NCBI RefSeq assembly: GCF_020164495.1
Contig: NZ_JAIQYZ010000001.1
Location: 186,001 to 250,000, forward strand
Reading direction: 5' to 3'
From: Psychroflexus lacisalsi
Lineage (GTDB): Bacteria; Bacteroidota; Bacteroidia; Flavobacteriales; Flavobacteriaceae
DNA length: 64,000 nt
The notes under the pieces are model-generated. The model was not told the DNA's origin and searched no databases. It saw only the letters and a list, made by a program, of their open reading frames with translations. Made by a program: the position numbers and the translations under genes. Of the stretch, positions 1-7,980 are shown piece after piece. The stretch's first letter is position 1; each line of letters opens with the position of its first letter.

Positions 1-272
1 TAGAAAGTAAAGTTCTACTCATGACACAAAGTTACTGATAAGATATTGTATTTATCATAAGTGTATAATTTTTGTAGTCTAAAGTACTTCCGCCAATTCG
101 CTTTTGGTAATTCAAGATTGATTACTCCCTATTAAAAAAAGAATAATTCACAAATTAAAATTTTTATAATTCACGATTTTAATATCTAAGATTATTGTAA
201 GAATACATGATTTCTATCATAAACTTAAAAGTTAGTTTTTCTTAAATTAGTTAGGATTTTAAAAATAAGATT

Positions 273-1043
273 ATGAAAATTAAGAAGAACCCTAAATACG
301 ACCTCTCCAAGTATAGTCTTATTTTTCTTCAGATTGGACTCATCATATCCCTATCATTTTCACTTTATATGATAGAACGTAAAACTCCTGTAAAAGAAGA
401 AAAGGAGGTTGAATACGTCTATTTTAATTTAATAGAGACGGAATCTGCACCAATTACAGAAATTGCAAATTTACATCCACCACCGCCTCCACCAGCTCCA
501 GCACCTATGCCAACAGCTTTTGAAATTGTGGATGATAATCTTGATATACAAGAGGTAAACATAGGATCCACTGAGACAAATCAAAATGAGAGTATAGATG
601 TCGATGCATACTCAAATACAGGAGAAGGTGATGGTGAAGTCGTGGCAGTTGGAGATGTGGGAGATGTAAAAGAAGAGATAGCAGATATACCCTTTTCAGT
701 GATTGAAACTGCTCCAGTTTATCCAGGGTGTGAGAGTTTAAAATCCAACGAAGAGCGAAAAGAATGTATGAGCCGTAAAGTGAATGAGTTTGTTCATAAA
801 AAAATAGATATGGATGTCGCAAGTGATTTAAAGCTTAGTGGAACACATCGTATATTTATTGCCTTTAAGATAGATGATACAGGGTCTATTGTTGATATTG
901 CTGCACGGGCCCCTCATCCAAAATTAGAGTCTGAAGGCATAAGGGTTGTGAAAATGCTACCAGATATGAAGCCTGGTGAGCAACGTGGCCGACCGGTGGG
1001 CGTTTTATTCTCTTTGTCTATTATAGTTAAAATAATAGATTAG
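273..1043 (+). CDS. TonB-family energy transducer
   Basis: Probable TonB protein, which links the inner-membrane proton motive force to outer-membrane receptors. A single N-terminal membrane segment (about residues 14-34) is followed by a periplasmic part with a proline run (about 69-80, HPPPPPPAPAPMP) and an acidic linker. The C-terminal domain (about 140-256) opens with the PVYPGCE motif common in Bacteroidota TonB proteins and continues with a strand pattern typical of the TonB C-terminal fold. Its length of 256 residues is normal. No exbB or exbD lies nearby, so it is an orphan TonB. It may serve one or more of the receptors encoded downstream, but nothing in the sequence ties it to a particular one. 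Confidence 0.85.
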   Translation: MKIKKNPKYDLSKYSLIFLQIGLIISLSFSLYMIERKTPVKEEKEVEYVYFNLIETESAPITEIANLHPPPPPPAPAPMPTAFEIVDDNLDIQEVNIGSTETNQNESIDVDAYSNTGEGDGEVVAVGDVGDVKEEIADIPFSVIETAPVYPGCESLKSNEERKECMSRKVNEFVHKKIDMDVASDLKLSGTHRIFIAFKIDDTGSIVDIAARAPHPKLESEGIRVVKMLPDMKPGEQRGRPVGVLFSLSIIVKIID

Positions 1044-1243
1044 ATTCCCTTTGCTTTAAACTGACGTCTAAAATTGCTATTGATCAAATTACACAGCAAA
1101 TAAGGATGAATAAAAGAATCATAATTTGAATTTTTGAAGATTACTTTTTAAAATAAGTGAAATACTCTTTTTATCAAATCTGGAGCTTACCACAAAATGT
1201 ATAACTTAGCATAAATTCAAACCTCAAATACTATTCTAATTTA

Positions 1244-1693
1244 ATGCTAAACCCCTTCGACGACACTTACTTTATGAAAAAAGCCTTAGAAGAAGCCCGT
1301 TTGGCTCTGGAAAAAAATGAAGTTCCCGTAGGAGCGATCATCACTCACAACAACCAAATTATTGCCAGAAGTCATAACCTCACTGAACTTTTAGTAGACG
1401 TTACTGCCCATGCAGAAATGCAAGCCATTACAGCAGCAGCAAACTTTATTGGCGGGAAATATCTTCGAGATTGCACCATGTATGTCACTTTAGAACCCTG
1501 CCAGATGTGTGCCGGGGCATTGTATTGGAGTCAGTTGTCTAGACTAGTTTTTGCGGCCGACGACGAGGTTCGCGGTTACAGAGCTATGCAAACAAAGCTA
1601 CATCCCAAAACCAAAGTAGATTTTGGAACGATGAAAGAAGACGCTTCTCAACTGTTGAAAAGGTTTTTTATTCAGAAGCGTAATTTGAATTGA
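1244..1693 (+). CDS. tadA: tRNA-specific adenosine deaminase (TadA-like nucleoside deaminase)
   Basis: Cytoplasmic zinc deaminase of the TadA family, which converts adenosine 34 of tRNA-Arg(ACG) to inosine. The zinc site is visible: HAE at residues 56-58 (His ligand, catalytic Glu) and PCQMC at 85-89 (two Cys ligands). The 149-residue length fits. An internal ATG at 1274 would give a start at MKKALEEARLALEKNEVP, where many homologs begin, so the first 10 residues are uncertain. It stands alone on the plus strand. A general cytidine or guanine deaminase of the same fold is the main alternative, but the EVPVGAI and EPCQMCAGAL segments are typical of TadA. Confidence 0.87.
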   Translation: MLNPFDDTYFMKKALEEARLALEKNEVPVGAIITHNNQIIARSHNLTELLVDVTAHAEMQAITAAANFIGGKYLRDCTMYVTLEPCQMCAGALYWSQLSRLVFAADDEVRGYRAMQTKLHPKTKVDFGTMKEDASQLLKRFFIQKRNLN

Positions 1694-1901
1694 AAACTCA
1701 TTTTCAAATTTAAAATTATTAAAAAAACTTCATTATTGTTGCGAATTGTTATGGTTCACCCTTAATTGAATTACAGTTTAACCGTACATTTTACTCTATC
1801 ATTTAAAATTTAACAGTTAAGAATGTGATAACTGATTTTGATTTTTTAATTTGTAATAATAACTATAAATTCATGTCAATGTTCTTTTAATCTACAAAAA
1901 A

Positions 1902-1929
1902 GAAATGCTTTTCTGGAGAAAAGCATTTC
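1902..1929. terminator. Perfect 12-bp inverted repeat, possible bidirectional terminator
   Basis: GAAATGCTTTTC and its exact complement are separated by the 4-base loop TGGA. Read on the minus strand the stem is followed by six T residues, the form of an intrinsic terminator. On the plus strand it is preceded by six A residues but has no T tract after it. It lies 208 bases after tadA, so it may end tadA transcription or block antisense transcription. Confidence 0.45.
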
Positions 1930-1939
1930 ACAAATCAAG

Positions 1940-1990
1940 CATGAAAAATATCCATACTCGCTGACGCTACAAGTATATGTATTTTTCATG
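1940..1990. repeat. Imperfect inverted repeat in the leader of the small peptide gene
   Basis: CATGAAAAAT at 1940-1949 pairs exactly with ATTTTTCATG at 1981-1990, and pairing can extend inward with mismatches. It starts 10 bases after the preceding palindrome and ends 84 bases before the peptide start codon. It could be a folded 5' leader or a second terminator; nothing decides between them. Confidence 0.4.
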
Positions 1991-2074
1991 AGATCTTTAC
2001 TTAGGTGTTGACCTATATTAACTAATCTAGCAAGATTTAAAATTGCAACACTTAATTTTTAAAAATTTAAAATC

Positions 2075-2281
2075 ATGAAAATTTTATTAATGTCACTTTT
2101 AATGTTACCCTTATTAGCTCTTAACCCTACTTTAAATGAAACTTCTATTGAAGTTGTAAAGCAAAATGGTTGCAGTGCATCTGTTGATTGCAACAATGAT
2201 GGAGTAGATGATTATTCAATGCCTGTAGACTGCGAGTTTGTAGACGATTTAGAAGATCAGTTTGAAGATTCTTGTAGTTAA
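2075..2281 (+). CDS. Small secreted Cys-rich peptide with an EF-hand-like Asp/Asn motif
   Basis: Not a family I recognise. The 68-residue product has a short N-terminal hydrophobic stretch (about residues 1-16), good for export, then a very acidic tail. The mature part contains four Cys (NGCSASVDC, PVDCEF, DSCS), enough for two disulfides. DCNNDGVDD matches the DxNxDGxxD calcium-loop pattern seen in EF-hand, dockerin and thrombospondin type 3 repeats. A clear intrinsic terminator starts 12 bases after the stop, so the gene is its own transcription unit placed directly before three GLPGLI genes. The ORF is short, but the signal-like start, regular composition and terminator argue that it is real. 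Function is unknown. Confidence 0.6.
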   Translation: MKILLMSLLMLPLLALNPTLNETSIEVVKQNGCSASVDCNNDGVDDYSMPVDCEFVDDLEDQFEDSCS

Positions 2282-2292
2282 TATTAATCAAT

Positions 2293-2324
2293 GGCTGGAG
2301 ATTTATTTTCCAGCCTTAATTTTT
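2293..2324 (+). terminator. Intrinsic terminator between the peptide gene and the first GLPGLI gene
   Basis: GGCTGGA (2293-2299) pairs with TCCAGCC (2309-2315) across a 9-base loop and is followed by TTAATTTTT. It ends six bases before the ATG of the next gene at 2330. Any GLPGLI mRNA starting upstream must therefore read through it, which would make it an attenuator that sets the peptide-to-GLPGLI ratio. Confidence 0.65.
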
Positions 2325-2329
2325 AAAAC

Positions 2330-3106
2330 ATGAAATTTTTTGTAATCATTATTTATTTAACTAGCCTAAATGTCTTACCCCAAACGGGCATAGTCAATTA
2401 TGGCGAAGTCCAAAGTATGGAAATGGGTGCACCAATTGGTCCTGATTATAGGGCTATGTTGGTGTTTAACAAAGATAATTCTTTATACGTTACGAGAAAA
2501 GACTCTTTGGAAGGTGGTCATATACGAGAACAGAAGTCTTATCGTGCTTCTTCTAATAGAGGCTTTACAATAACTGTAGTGACCAACCCAATAGGCTTTC
2601 AATATTATTATAAAACAAAAGAAAACACTTTGTTTTCACGAGATTTAGGTTTTGATTATGTGAAGGATAACACTATAGACATTCCTTGGGACATAACAGA
2701 AGAGACAAAAATGATAGGAATTTATAAAGTTCAAAAAGCAACCGCCCACTTTAGAGGGCGAGATTATACTGCTTGGTTTACATCACAAATACCTTTGCCT
2801 TACGGGCCATGGAAGTTGGTAGGTTTACCAGGTTTAATTTTGGAAGCTTATGATACTGATAAAGAAATCTATTGGTATTTTAAAAATATAGAATACCCAA
2901 CAAAGCAAGCATACCTTTTAAAACCTATTGACAACCCAAATGCTTCATGGATAAGTTTCCAAGATTATAAAAAAAATAGAATTGAAAAATCTTTGGACGC
3001 AAAAGCTGCTGGTAGAATGATAGCTGAAAATATAGGGTCATCGAAATCAAATTCTAAATTAAAAAAACTAGATGGTTATATTGAGGCCTTTATTGTTGAG
3101 GAATGA
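2330..3106 (+). CDS. GLPGLI family protein, copy 1
   Basis: Exported protein of the Bacteroidota GLPGLI family, whose biochemical role is not established. It has a short hydrophobic N-terminus (about residues 3-17) and the family signature GLPGLI at about 165-170, preceded by IPLPYGPWKL. It is the first of three tandem paralogs. Its core (about residues 110-190) is nearly identical to the others, while residues 75-100 and the C-terminus differ. Its leader is unlike those of copies 2 and 3 and holds the preceding terminator hairpin, so it may depend on read-through from the peptide gene. Families of this kind often sit beside TonB-dependent receptors, as here. Confidence 0.85.
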   Translation: MKFFVIIIYLTSLNVLPQTGIVNYGEVQSMEMGAPIGPDYRAMLVFNKDNSLYVTRKDSLEGGHIREQKSYRASSNRGFTITVVTNPIGFQYYYKTKENTLFSRDLGFDYVKDNTIDIPWDITEETKMIGIYKVQKATAHFRGRDYTAWFTSQIPLPYGPWKLVGLPGLILEAYDTDKEIYWYFKNIEYPTKQAYLLKPIDNPNASWISFQDYKKNRIEKSLDAKAAGRMIAENIGSSKSNSKLKKLDGYIEAFIVEE

Positions 3107-3173
3107 GAGTAATATAAACTAAAGAGATACTGTTAAAATCAACAATCAATATAACTATATGCTTAGTTTTAAT

Positions 3174-3181
3174 TAAGTTTG
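3174..3181 (+). promoter_or_regulatory. -7 box of GLPGLI copy 2
   Basis: TAAGTTTG matches the Bacteroidota -7 consensus TAnnTTTG and lies 15 bases before the ATG at 3197. It is inside a 41-base leader repeated exactly before copy 3. I see no clean TTG -33 element at the right distance. Confidence 0.45.
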
Positions 3182-3196
3182 GTTAAAATTAATATT

Positions 3197-3985
3197 ATGA
3201 AATTCTTAATTCTACTATTAGCTATTTGCTCAACATTATTAACTGATGAAATTTCTGCCCAAACAGGCCTCGTAAATTATGGAGAAGTCCAAAGTATGGA
3301 AATGGGTGCACCCATTGGTCCTGATTATAAAGCTATGTTGGTGTTTGATAAAGATAATTCTTTATACGTTACGAGAAAAGACTCTTTGGAAGGAGAAAGT
3401 ATTTATGAACAAAAATCTTATCGTGCTTCTTCTGGTAGAGGCTTTACTATAACAGTGGCAACTAACCCTGAGGGATTTCAATATTATTATAACCCAAACG
3501 ACAAAACCTTGTATGCTCGCGATTTAGGGTTTGATTATGTAAAAGACAACACCATAGACATTCCTTGGGACATAGCAGAAGAGACAAAAATGATAGGAAT
3601 CTATAAAGTACAAAAAGCAACAGCCCACTTTAGAGGACGGGATTATACGGCTTGGTTTACGCCACAAATTCCTTTGCCTTACGGCCCATGGAAGTTAGTA
3701 GGCTTACCAGGTTTAATTTTGGAGGCATACGATACTAATAAAGAAATCTATTGGTATTTTAAAAATATAGAATACCCAACGAAGCAATCACATCAGTTAA
3801 AATCTATTGACAACCCAAATGCTTCATGGATAAGTTTTAAAGAATACAAAGATTCTTTAATAAAGGATGCTGTTAGTGCAAGAGAAGCTGGCAGAATGAT
3901 GACTGAAAATATGGGAGTTTCAAAATCAAGATCTAAGACTGAACGGTTAGATAATTATATTGAAGCCTTTGCTATTGATAAGTGA
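3197..3985 (+). CDS. GLPGLI family protein, copy 2
   Basis: Second tandem GLPGLI protein, 262 residues, with a good signal peptide (MKFLILLLAICS, cleavage probably near ISAQ). A longer frame opens with TTG at 3179, but that codon overlaps the likely -7 box, so the ATG at 3197 is preferred. The protein carries the family signature after PYGPWKLV at roughly residue 170, and a middle section almost identical to the other copies. The segments just before the core and at the C-terminus diverge, which may mark where specificity lies. The role is unknown. The neighbours, a secreted peptide gene and a TonB-dependent barrel, suggest a cell-surface or periplasmic function. Confidence 0.85.
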   Translation: MKFLILLLAICSTLLTDEISAQTGLVNYGEVQSMEMGAPIGPDYKAMLVFDKDNSLYVTRKDSLEGESIYEQKSYRASSGRGFTITVATNPEGFQYYYNPNDKTLYARDLGFDYVKDNTIDIPWDIAEETKMIGIYKVQKATAHFRGRDYTAWFTPQIPLPYGPWKLVGLPGLILEAYDTNKEIYWYFKNIEYPTKQSHQLKSIDNPNASWISFKEYKDSLIKDAVSAREAGRMMTENMGVSKSRSKTERLDNYIEAFAIDK

Positions 3986-4090
3986 AATTACCTTTAAATA
4001 CCTTTTACACACACAATTTAAATTAATAGTCATTATTTAAACTAAATCTGTTAAAGTTTAGAATGATAAAACTACGTACTTAGTTTTAAT

Positions 4091-4098
4091 TAAGTTTG
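4091..4098 (+). promoter_or_regulatory. -7 box of GLPGLI copy 3
   Basis: TAAGTTTG lies 15 bases before the ATG at 4114 and is identical in sequence and spacing to the box before copy 2. It sits in the second member of the 41-base direct repeat. The downstream barrel gene follows closely and may share this promoter. Confidence 0.45.
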
Positions 4099-4113
4099 GT
4101 TAAAATTAATATT

Positions 4114-4899
4114 ATGAAAGTCTTAATTTTACTATTAGCTATTTGCTTAATATTATTAACTGATGAAATTTCTGCCCAAACAGGCATAGTAAACTACGGC
4201 GAAGTCCAAAGTATTGATATGGGTGCGCCTATTGGCCCAGATTATAGGGCTATGTTGGTGTTTAACAAAGACAATTCTTTATATGTGACTAGAAAAGATT
4301 CTTTGGAAGGTGGACACATTAGAGAGCAAAAATCTTTCCAAGTTAGTCCTGAGGCAAGGCATTCTATTACTGTTGCGACTAATCCCGAAGGTTTTCGATA
4401 TTATTATACTCCAAAAGAAAAAATCTTGTATTCACGTGATTTAGGGTTTAAATACGTCAAGGATAACACCATAGACATTCCTTGGGACATAGCAGAAGAA
4501 ACAAAAATGATAGGAGTTTATAAAGTTCAAAAAGCAACCGCCCACTTTAGAGGGCGAGATTATACCGCTTGGTTTACGCCACAAATTCCTTTGCCTTACG
4601 GCCCATGGAAACTAGTAGGCTTGCCGGGTTTAATTTTGGAAGCTTATGATACTAATAAAGAAATTTATTGGTATTTTAAAAATATAGAATACCCTACCAA
4701 GCACTCTTATTTACTCAAACCTATAAAAAATCCTAAGTCTTCGTGGATTTCTTATGAGGAACATAAAAAATTTCTAATCAAAGCTTTTCTTGATGCTAGA
4801 ATGGGAGGTAGGATGATAGCAGAAAACATGGGTGTATCTGGCTCGAAATCGAAAGTTCTGAAAACAAATAGTTATATAGAAGTTTATGAAATTGAATAG
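4114..4899 (+). CDS. GLPGLI family protein, copy 3
   Basis: Third tandem GLPGLI protein, 261 residues from the ATG at 4114; the TTG at 4096 overlaps the likely -7 box and is not favoured. The signal peptide is close to that of copy 2 and the core is near-identical to both others. The differing parts are the segment around FQVSPEARHS, which replaces a YRASS stretch, and the C-terminal 60 residues. The stop lies 22 bases before the probable start of the TonB-dependent barrel gene, so the two are probably co-transcribed. Function is unknown; co-occurrence with a TonB-type outer-membrane protein is the main clue. Confidence 0.85.
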   Translation: MKVLILLLAICLILLTDEISAQTGIVNYGEVQSIDMGAPIGPDYRAMLVFNKDNSLYVTRKDSLEGGHIREQKSFQVSPEARHSITVATNPEGFRYYYTPKEKILYSRDLGFKYVKDNTIDIPWDIAEETKMIGVYKVQKATAHFRGRDYTAWFTPQIPLPYGPWKLVGLPGLILEAYDTNKEIYWYFKNIEYPTKHSYLLKPIKNPKSSWISYEEHKKFLIKAFLDARMGGRMIAENMGVSGSKSKVLKTNSYIEVYEIE

Positions 4900-4921
4900 T
4901 AATACAAACTAAACTTAATCC

Positions 4922-7585
4922 TTGATCACACTAAGCATACTTCTTAAACCTATTCGACTTTTAGTTATATATTTAAGCTTATTGATGCCATTTTTGGCTC
5001 AGGCTCAAAAGCTAGATATCAAAGGTCAAGTCTTAGAAGTTGGATCAAATTTACCTCTCGAAGGGTCTAGCATCGTCATAAGTTCTTCTACAAATAAGTT
5101 TTTGGGGTACACCTATTCTACAGAAAATGGGAAATATGAGTTATCGATAAAAGCTGATGCAGATTCATTGTATTTAAAGGTGAGTAGTTTTGGTTATGAG
5201 TCGCAACACGTTTTAGTAAATACTACAGCAGGGCGAAATATTACTCAAAATTTCAGTTTAACTCCAAAAGTTGAACAGCTTAATACGGTGGTTCTTGAAA
5301 CTGAAGAAAAAATTAAAGTCAATAGGGATACGGTAGCCTACAGAGTTTCTGCTTTTATCAACGAAACAGAGCAAACTGTTGAAGATGTCTTAAAAAATTT
5401 ACCAGGTATTGAAATAGACGATGATGGAAATATAAAAGCACAAGGCAAAAGCATTCAAAAAATATTGATAGAAGGAGATGACCTGGCCGACAAAAATTAT
5501 AAAACCATTTCCAAAAACCTTAGCGCCGATGTACTCAGCAAAGTTGAAGTCATCAATAACTATAGTGAAAACCCAGTGTTGAAGCAATTTCTAGATAGCG
5601 AAGCGGTGGTACTCAATTTAAAATTAAAAGATAAAGCCAAATCTATTTGGTTTGGAGCTTTAAAAACAGGAATCGGCAATGATAGTCGCTACGAAGTAGA
5701 TCTTAATCTGGGGCTTATACGACCCGAGGTGAAACTTCTGGATTTGGGTAATATCAATTCAGTTGGCAAGCCAGCAGGAGAGCAACTCAATAATTACGTC
5801 TACCAGCAAATGGGGTTCAATGATTTTGATGAAAACTATAGTTTGGATCAAGATTCATTTTTGAATTTAAATCCAAACTCGATATTGATTGATGACAAAT
5901 TTTACGTGGAAAATGAGAGTGTATCCAATAATCTCTTGGCCAATAAGACCATTTGGAAAGACAGTAAACTAAGAAATTCCTTGTTTGTGACAGCAGACCA
6001 ATTTCAAAGTGATTATACCAATCTTACCTCCTATTTTTTACCAAACGAAACCATCAATTTTCAAGAAGACAATGCGTTTCAAACCAAAAACCTCAATCTT
6101 AGAAATGACTTTGAAATAAAACATTCCATAGATGAAGATCACTTTATCACCTTTCAAACTGACTTATCGGTTAATAATTCTGATGTGAATCATGAATTGC
6201 TTTTCAATTCTAGCGATAACATTGCTCAGGTTTTAGACGAACGTAACCTTAGCTTATCTACCAATGTGCACTTTACCAAAAAGATAACAAACGGAGCGCT
6301 CACTTTTTATGGCTTTACAGGAGCCAACCAAGACCAACAAAGTTTTACTATAAATCCAAACACCATTTCACCAGAGGAAGCCTCCAATTCAAGCAAACTC
6401 GAAACTGAAATAAAAGACAATACCGTTTATCAAGGTTTGGAAGGCAGTGCTATTTTTAAAGTTAATAAGCTGACGTATGCATTAAAAACGGGAATTTTAA
6501 ATCAAGAACGCGATTTTAACCACATAACAAGCGATCGTGGAAGTACTACTAATAGTATTGAAATCGATAGTTTATCGGGAACAAATTCAGAAGCAAGATT
6601 CAAATCTTTTGTGAGTTTTAAAACTCAGTATGAATTTATTCCAGACAAGCTTATTGCTGAAGGGGATCTCGAACTGTCCAATGTGAATTTAAGAACAACA
6701 CTAGATTCTAGAAGCTTTCTGTTTTTTAATCCCAATCTCACTTTGAGGTTTAGGAAAACTAAACTGGGTAGTTTTACGATTAGATATAAGAAAATCAATG
6801 AATTGCCAACTTTAAGTGATTTGAACAGCAACTTCATCGTGCAAAATTATAGAAATTTGATTTTGGGTCTCAACAGGCTCGAAAGCATTTCCAGAAATCA
6901 ATATTCTTTTAATTATATCTTTTCCAGACCCAAAAAAAGGATTTTGTTTGAGGCTGGGATCTCCTATTCTGACTATAATCAACAACTGTCGGCAGATAAT
7001 CTGTTGAGTGAAGGCTTGAACGTATCAAGGCGTTTATTTATTCCTGGGGGAAGTCTGTTGGCGGGAAGATTAGGCTTTACTACTTACTTATCCTTTGTAG
7101 ATTCAAGCTTCAAAGTCGGTTATACTAAAACCGTTTTTGAAAATCCTTCAATACTAAATAGTGAGCTTTTCAATGTCACCAATGACAGCGACTTGTATTA
7201 TTTTAGAGGGACAACCTATTGGGATGGGATTTTAAATTTTAAGTTCTCTGGAAGTATAAATTCAAATTCTGGAGAAATTGGCGAGTCAACCAATACGAAT
7301 ACGATTTATAATGGAAAACTTGAAACTGTATTAAGACTTTACGATCGGGTGTTTGGAAATTTCAGAAATGAAGTATTTGAAGTCAATTCTGAAACTTACC
7401 AAACGAGTAGTTTTAATTTGGAGTACCGGCCAAAAGATAAATCTTACGTTTTTGGGGTAGATGCTCAGAACATTTTTGATACTAGGTCTTATACTTTTAG
7501 TTCCATCACAAATTTTCAAAGAGGCGACTTGGTCTATCGTGCGGTTCCACAGTATTTTATGGCGTATTTGAAATTTAGATTTTAA
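4922..7585 (+). CDS. TonB-dependent receptor-type outer-membrane barrel with carboxypeptidase-regulatory domain
   Basis: Outer-membrane protein of 887 residues. A signal peptide (about 1-28, ending FLAQAQ) is followed by a carboxypeptidase-regulatory-like beta-sandwich (about 31-112), a plug-like segment (about 130-230, with VEDVLKNLPGIEIDDDGNI) and a long region of amphipathic strands ending AYLKFRF, as expected of a barrel. An in-frame TAA lies two codons before the start, and the only ATG near it (4985) would cut into the signal peptide. Translation therefore probably starts at TTG 4922. No SusD partner follows, so this is not a glycan SusC pair. Its tight linkage to the GLPGLI genes suggests a shared function. 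Confidence 0.85.
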   Translation: MITLSILLKPIRLLVIYLSLLMPFLAQAQKLDIKGQVLEVGSNLPLEGSSIVISSSTNKFLGYTYSTENGKYELSIKADADSLYLKVSSFGYESQHVLVNTTAGRNITQNFSLTPKVEQLNTVVLETEEKIKVNRDTVAYRVSAFINETEQTVEDVLKNLPGIEIDDDGNIKAQGKSIQKILIEGDDLADKNYKTISKNLSADVLSKVEVINNYSENPVLKQFLDSEAVVLNLKLKDKAKSIWFGALKTGIGNDSRYEVDLNLGLIRPEVKLLDLGNINSVGKPAGEQLNNYVYQQMGFNDFDENYSLDQDSFLNLNPNSILIDDKFYVENESVSNNLLANKTIWKDSKLRNSLFVTADQFQSDYTNLTSYFLPNETINFQEDNAFQTKNLNLRNDFEIKHSIDEDHFITFQTDLSVNNSDVNHELLFNSSDNIAQVLDERNLSLSTNVHFTKKITNGALTFYGFTGANQDQQSFTINPNTISPEEASNSSKLETEIKDNTVYQGLEGSAIFKVNKLTYALKTGILNQERDFNHITSDRGSTTNSIEIDSLSGTNSEARFKSFVSFKTQYEFIPDKLIAEGDLELSNVNLRTTLDSRSFLFFNPNLTLRFRKTKLGSFTIRYKKINELPTLSDLNSNFIVQNYRNLILGLNRLESISRNQYSFNYIFSRPKKRILFEAGISYSDYNQQLSADNLLSEGLNVSRRLFIPGGSLLAGRLGFTTYLSFVDSSFKVGYTKTVFENPSILNSELFNVTNDSDLYYFRGTTYWDGILNFKFSGSINSNSGEIGESTNTNTIYNGKLETVLRLYDRVFGNFRNEVFEVNSETYQTSSFNLEYRPKDKSYVFGVDAQNIFDTRSYTFSSITNFQRGDLVYRAVPQYFMAYLKFRF

Positions 7586-7896
7586 GAATTTACAGCATAA
7601 TCCCATCCTAAAGTAAAGCTATATTTTAATAAAGAAACCTGCTCATCAAAGTTTGAAACTTCAAACTATCTGATTCAAGGTAAAGCCGTGCAATCAATAA
7701 GTCTATATTTAACTTGAATTTTTCAACTTCGAGAATACTCGATTTATAATGAATTTGACTTTTAGGAATCACATTTTCTGTTGTATCAGTTTTATAAAAG
7801 CGTATTGTGAAGACAACTTGGAGAATAACCGATTTCCTGATTTTGAATTGACTAATGAAATGGTCTGCTATATTAAAAGTTTCGATTCAAGTATAG
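7586..7896. other. 311-bp region between the barrel gene and tRNA-Arg
   Basis: AT-rich, with no convincing gene. It contains only weak short palindromes, for example TCGAG/CTCGA at 7729-7742. The genes on either side converge here. I see no strong terminator. Confidence 0.5.
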
Positions 7897-7968
7897 TAGC
7901 TCCGCTAAGAATCGAACTTAGATCTAAAGTTTAGGAAACTTTTGTTCTATCCATTGAACTACGGAGCC
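7897..7968 (-). tRNA. tRNA-Arg, anticodon CCT (reads AGG)
   Basis: The minus strand folds into a full cloverleaf. The acceptor stem is GGCTCCG with CGGAGCT (one G-U pair) and discriminator A. The D-arm starts GTTC, the anticodon stem is AAAGT/ACTTT around loop TTCCTAA, and the T-arm is CTAAG/CTTAG around TTCGATT. The anticodon CCT assigns it to Arg AGG. The 3' CCA is not encoded. It starts 12 bases after the stop of the small membrane-protein gene on the same strand and may be processed from that transcript. Confidence 0.92.
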
Positions 7969-7980
7969 TTCTTAATTCTA

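Larger units (their letters stand above)
1694..2074. other. 381-bp intergenic region between tadA and the small peptide gene
   Basis: AT-rich DNA with no plausible gene. It holds two adjacent inverted repeats, listed separately at 1902-1929 and 1940-1990. I see no clear TTG/TAnnTTTG promoter for the peptide gene at 2075, although transcription of that gene must start somewhere in or before the last 85 bases. Confidence 0.6.
2330..4899 (+). repeat. Tandem triplication of GLPGLI genes
   Basis: Three direct paralogous copies (2330-3106, 3197-3985, 4114-4899). The central coding part is near-identical at DNA level. Copies 2 and 3 also share an exact 41-base direct repeat covering their leaders and first codons (3162-3202 and 4079-4119), and nearly the same signal peptide. 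Copies 2 and 3 are therefore the more recent duplication, and copy 1 is the older or differently arranged member. Confidence 0.85.

Noticed and set aside
1-272. Gene or regulatory element before the TonB gene
   Set aside because: No frame, promoter consensus or convincing hairpin is visible; only a 6-base TGATAA/TTATCA pair near the start.
2330-4899. CRISPR-like or satellite repeat array
   Set aside because: The repetition is three whole coding genes with diverged parts, not short repeats with spacers.
7749-7934. Open frame of 61 codons on the plus strand
   Set aside because: Its 3' end runs into the tRNA-Arg gene on the opposite strand, and it has no domain, signal or promoter.
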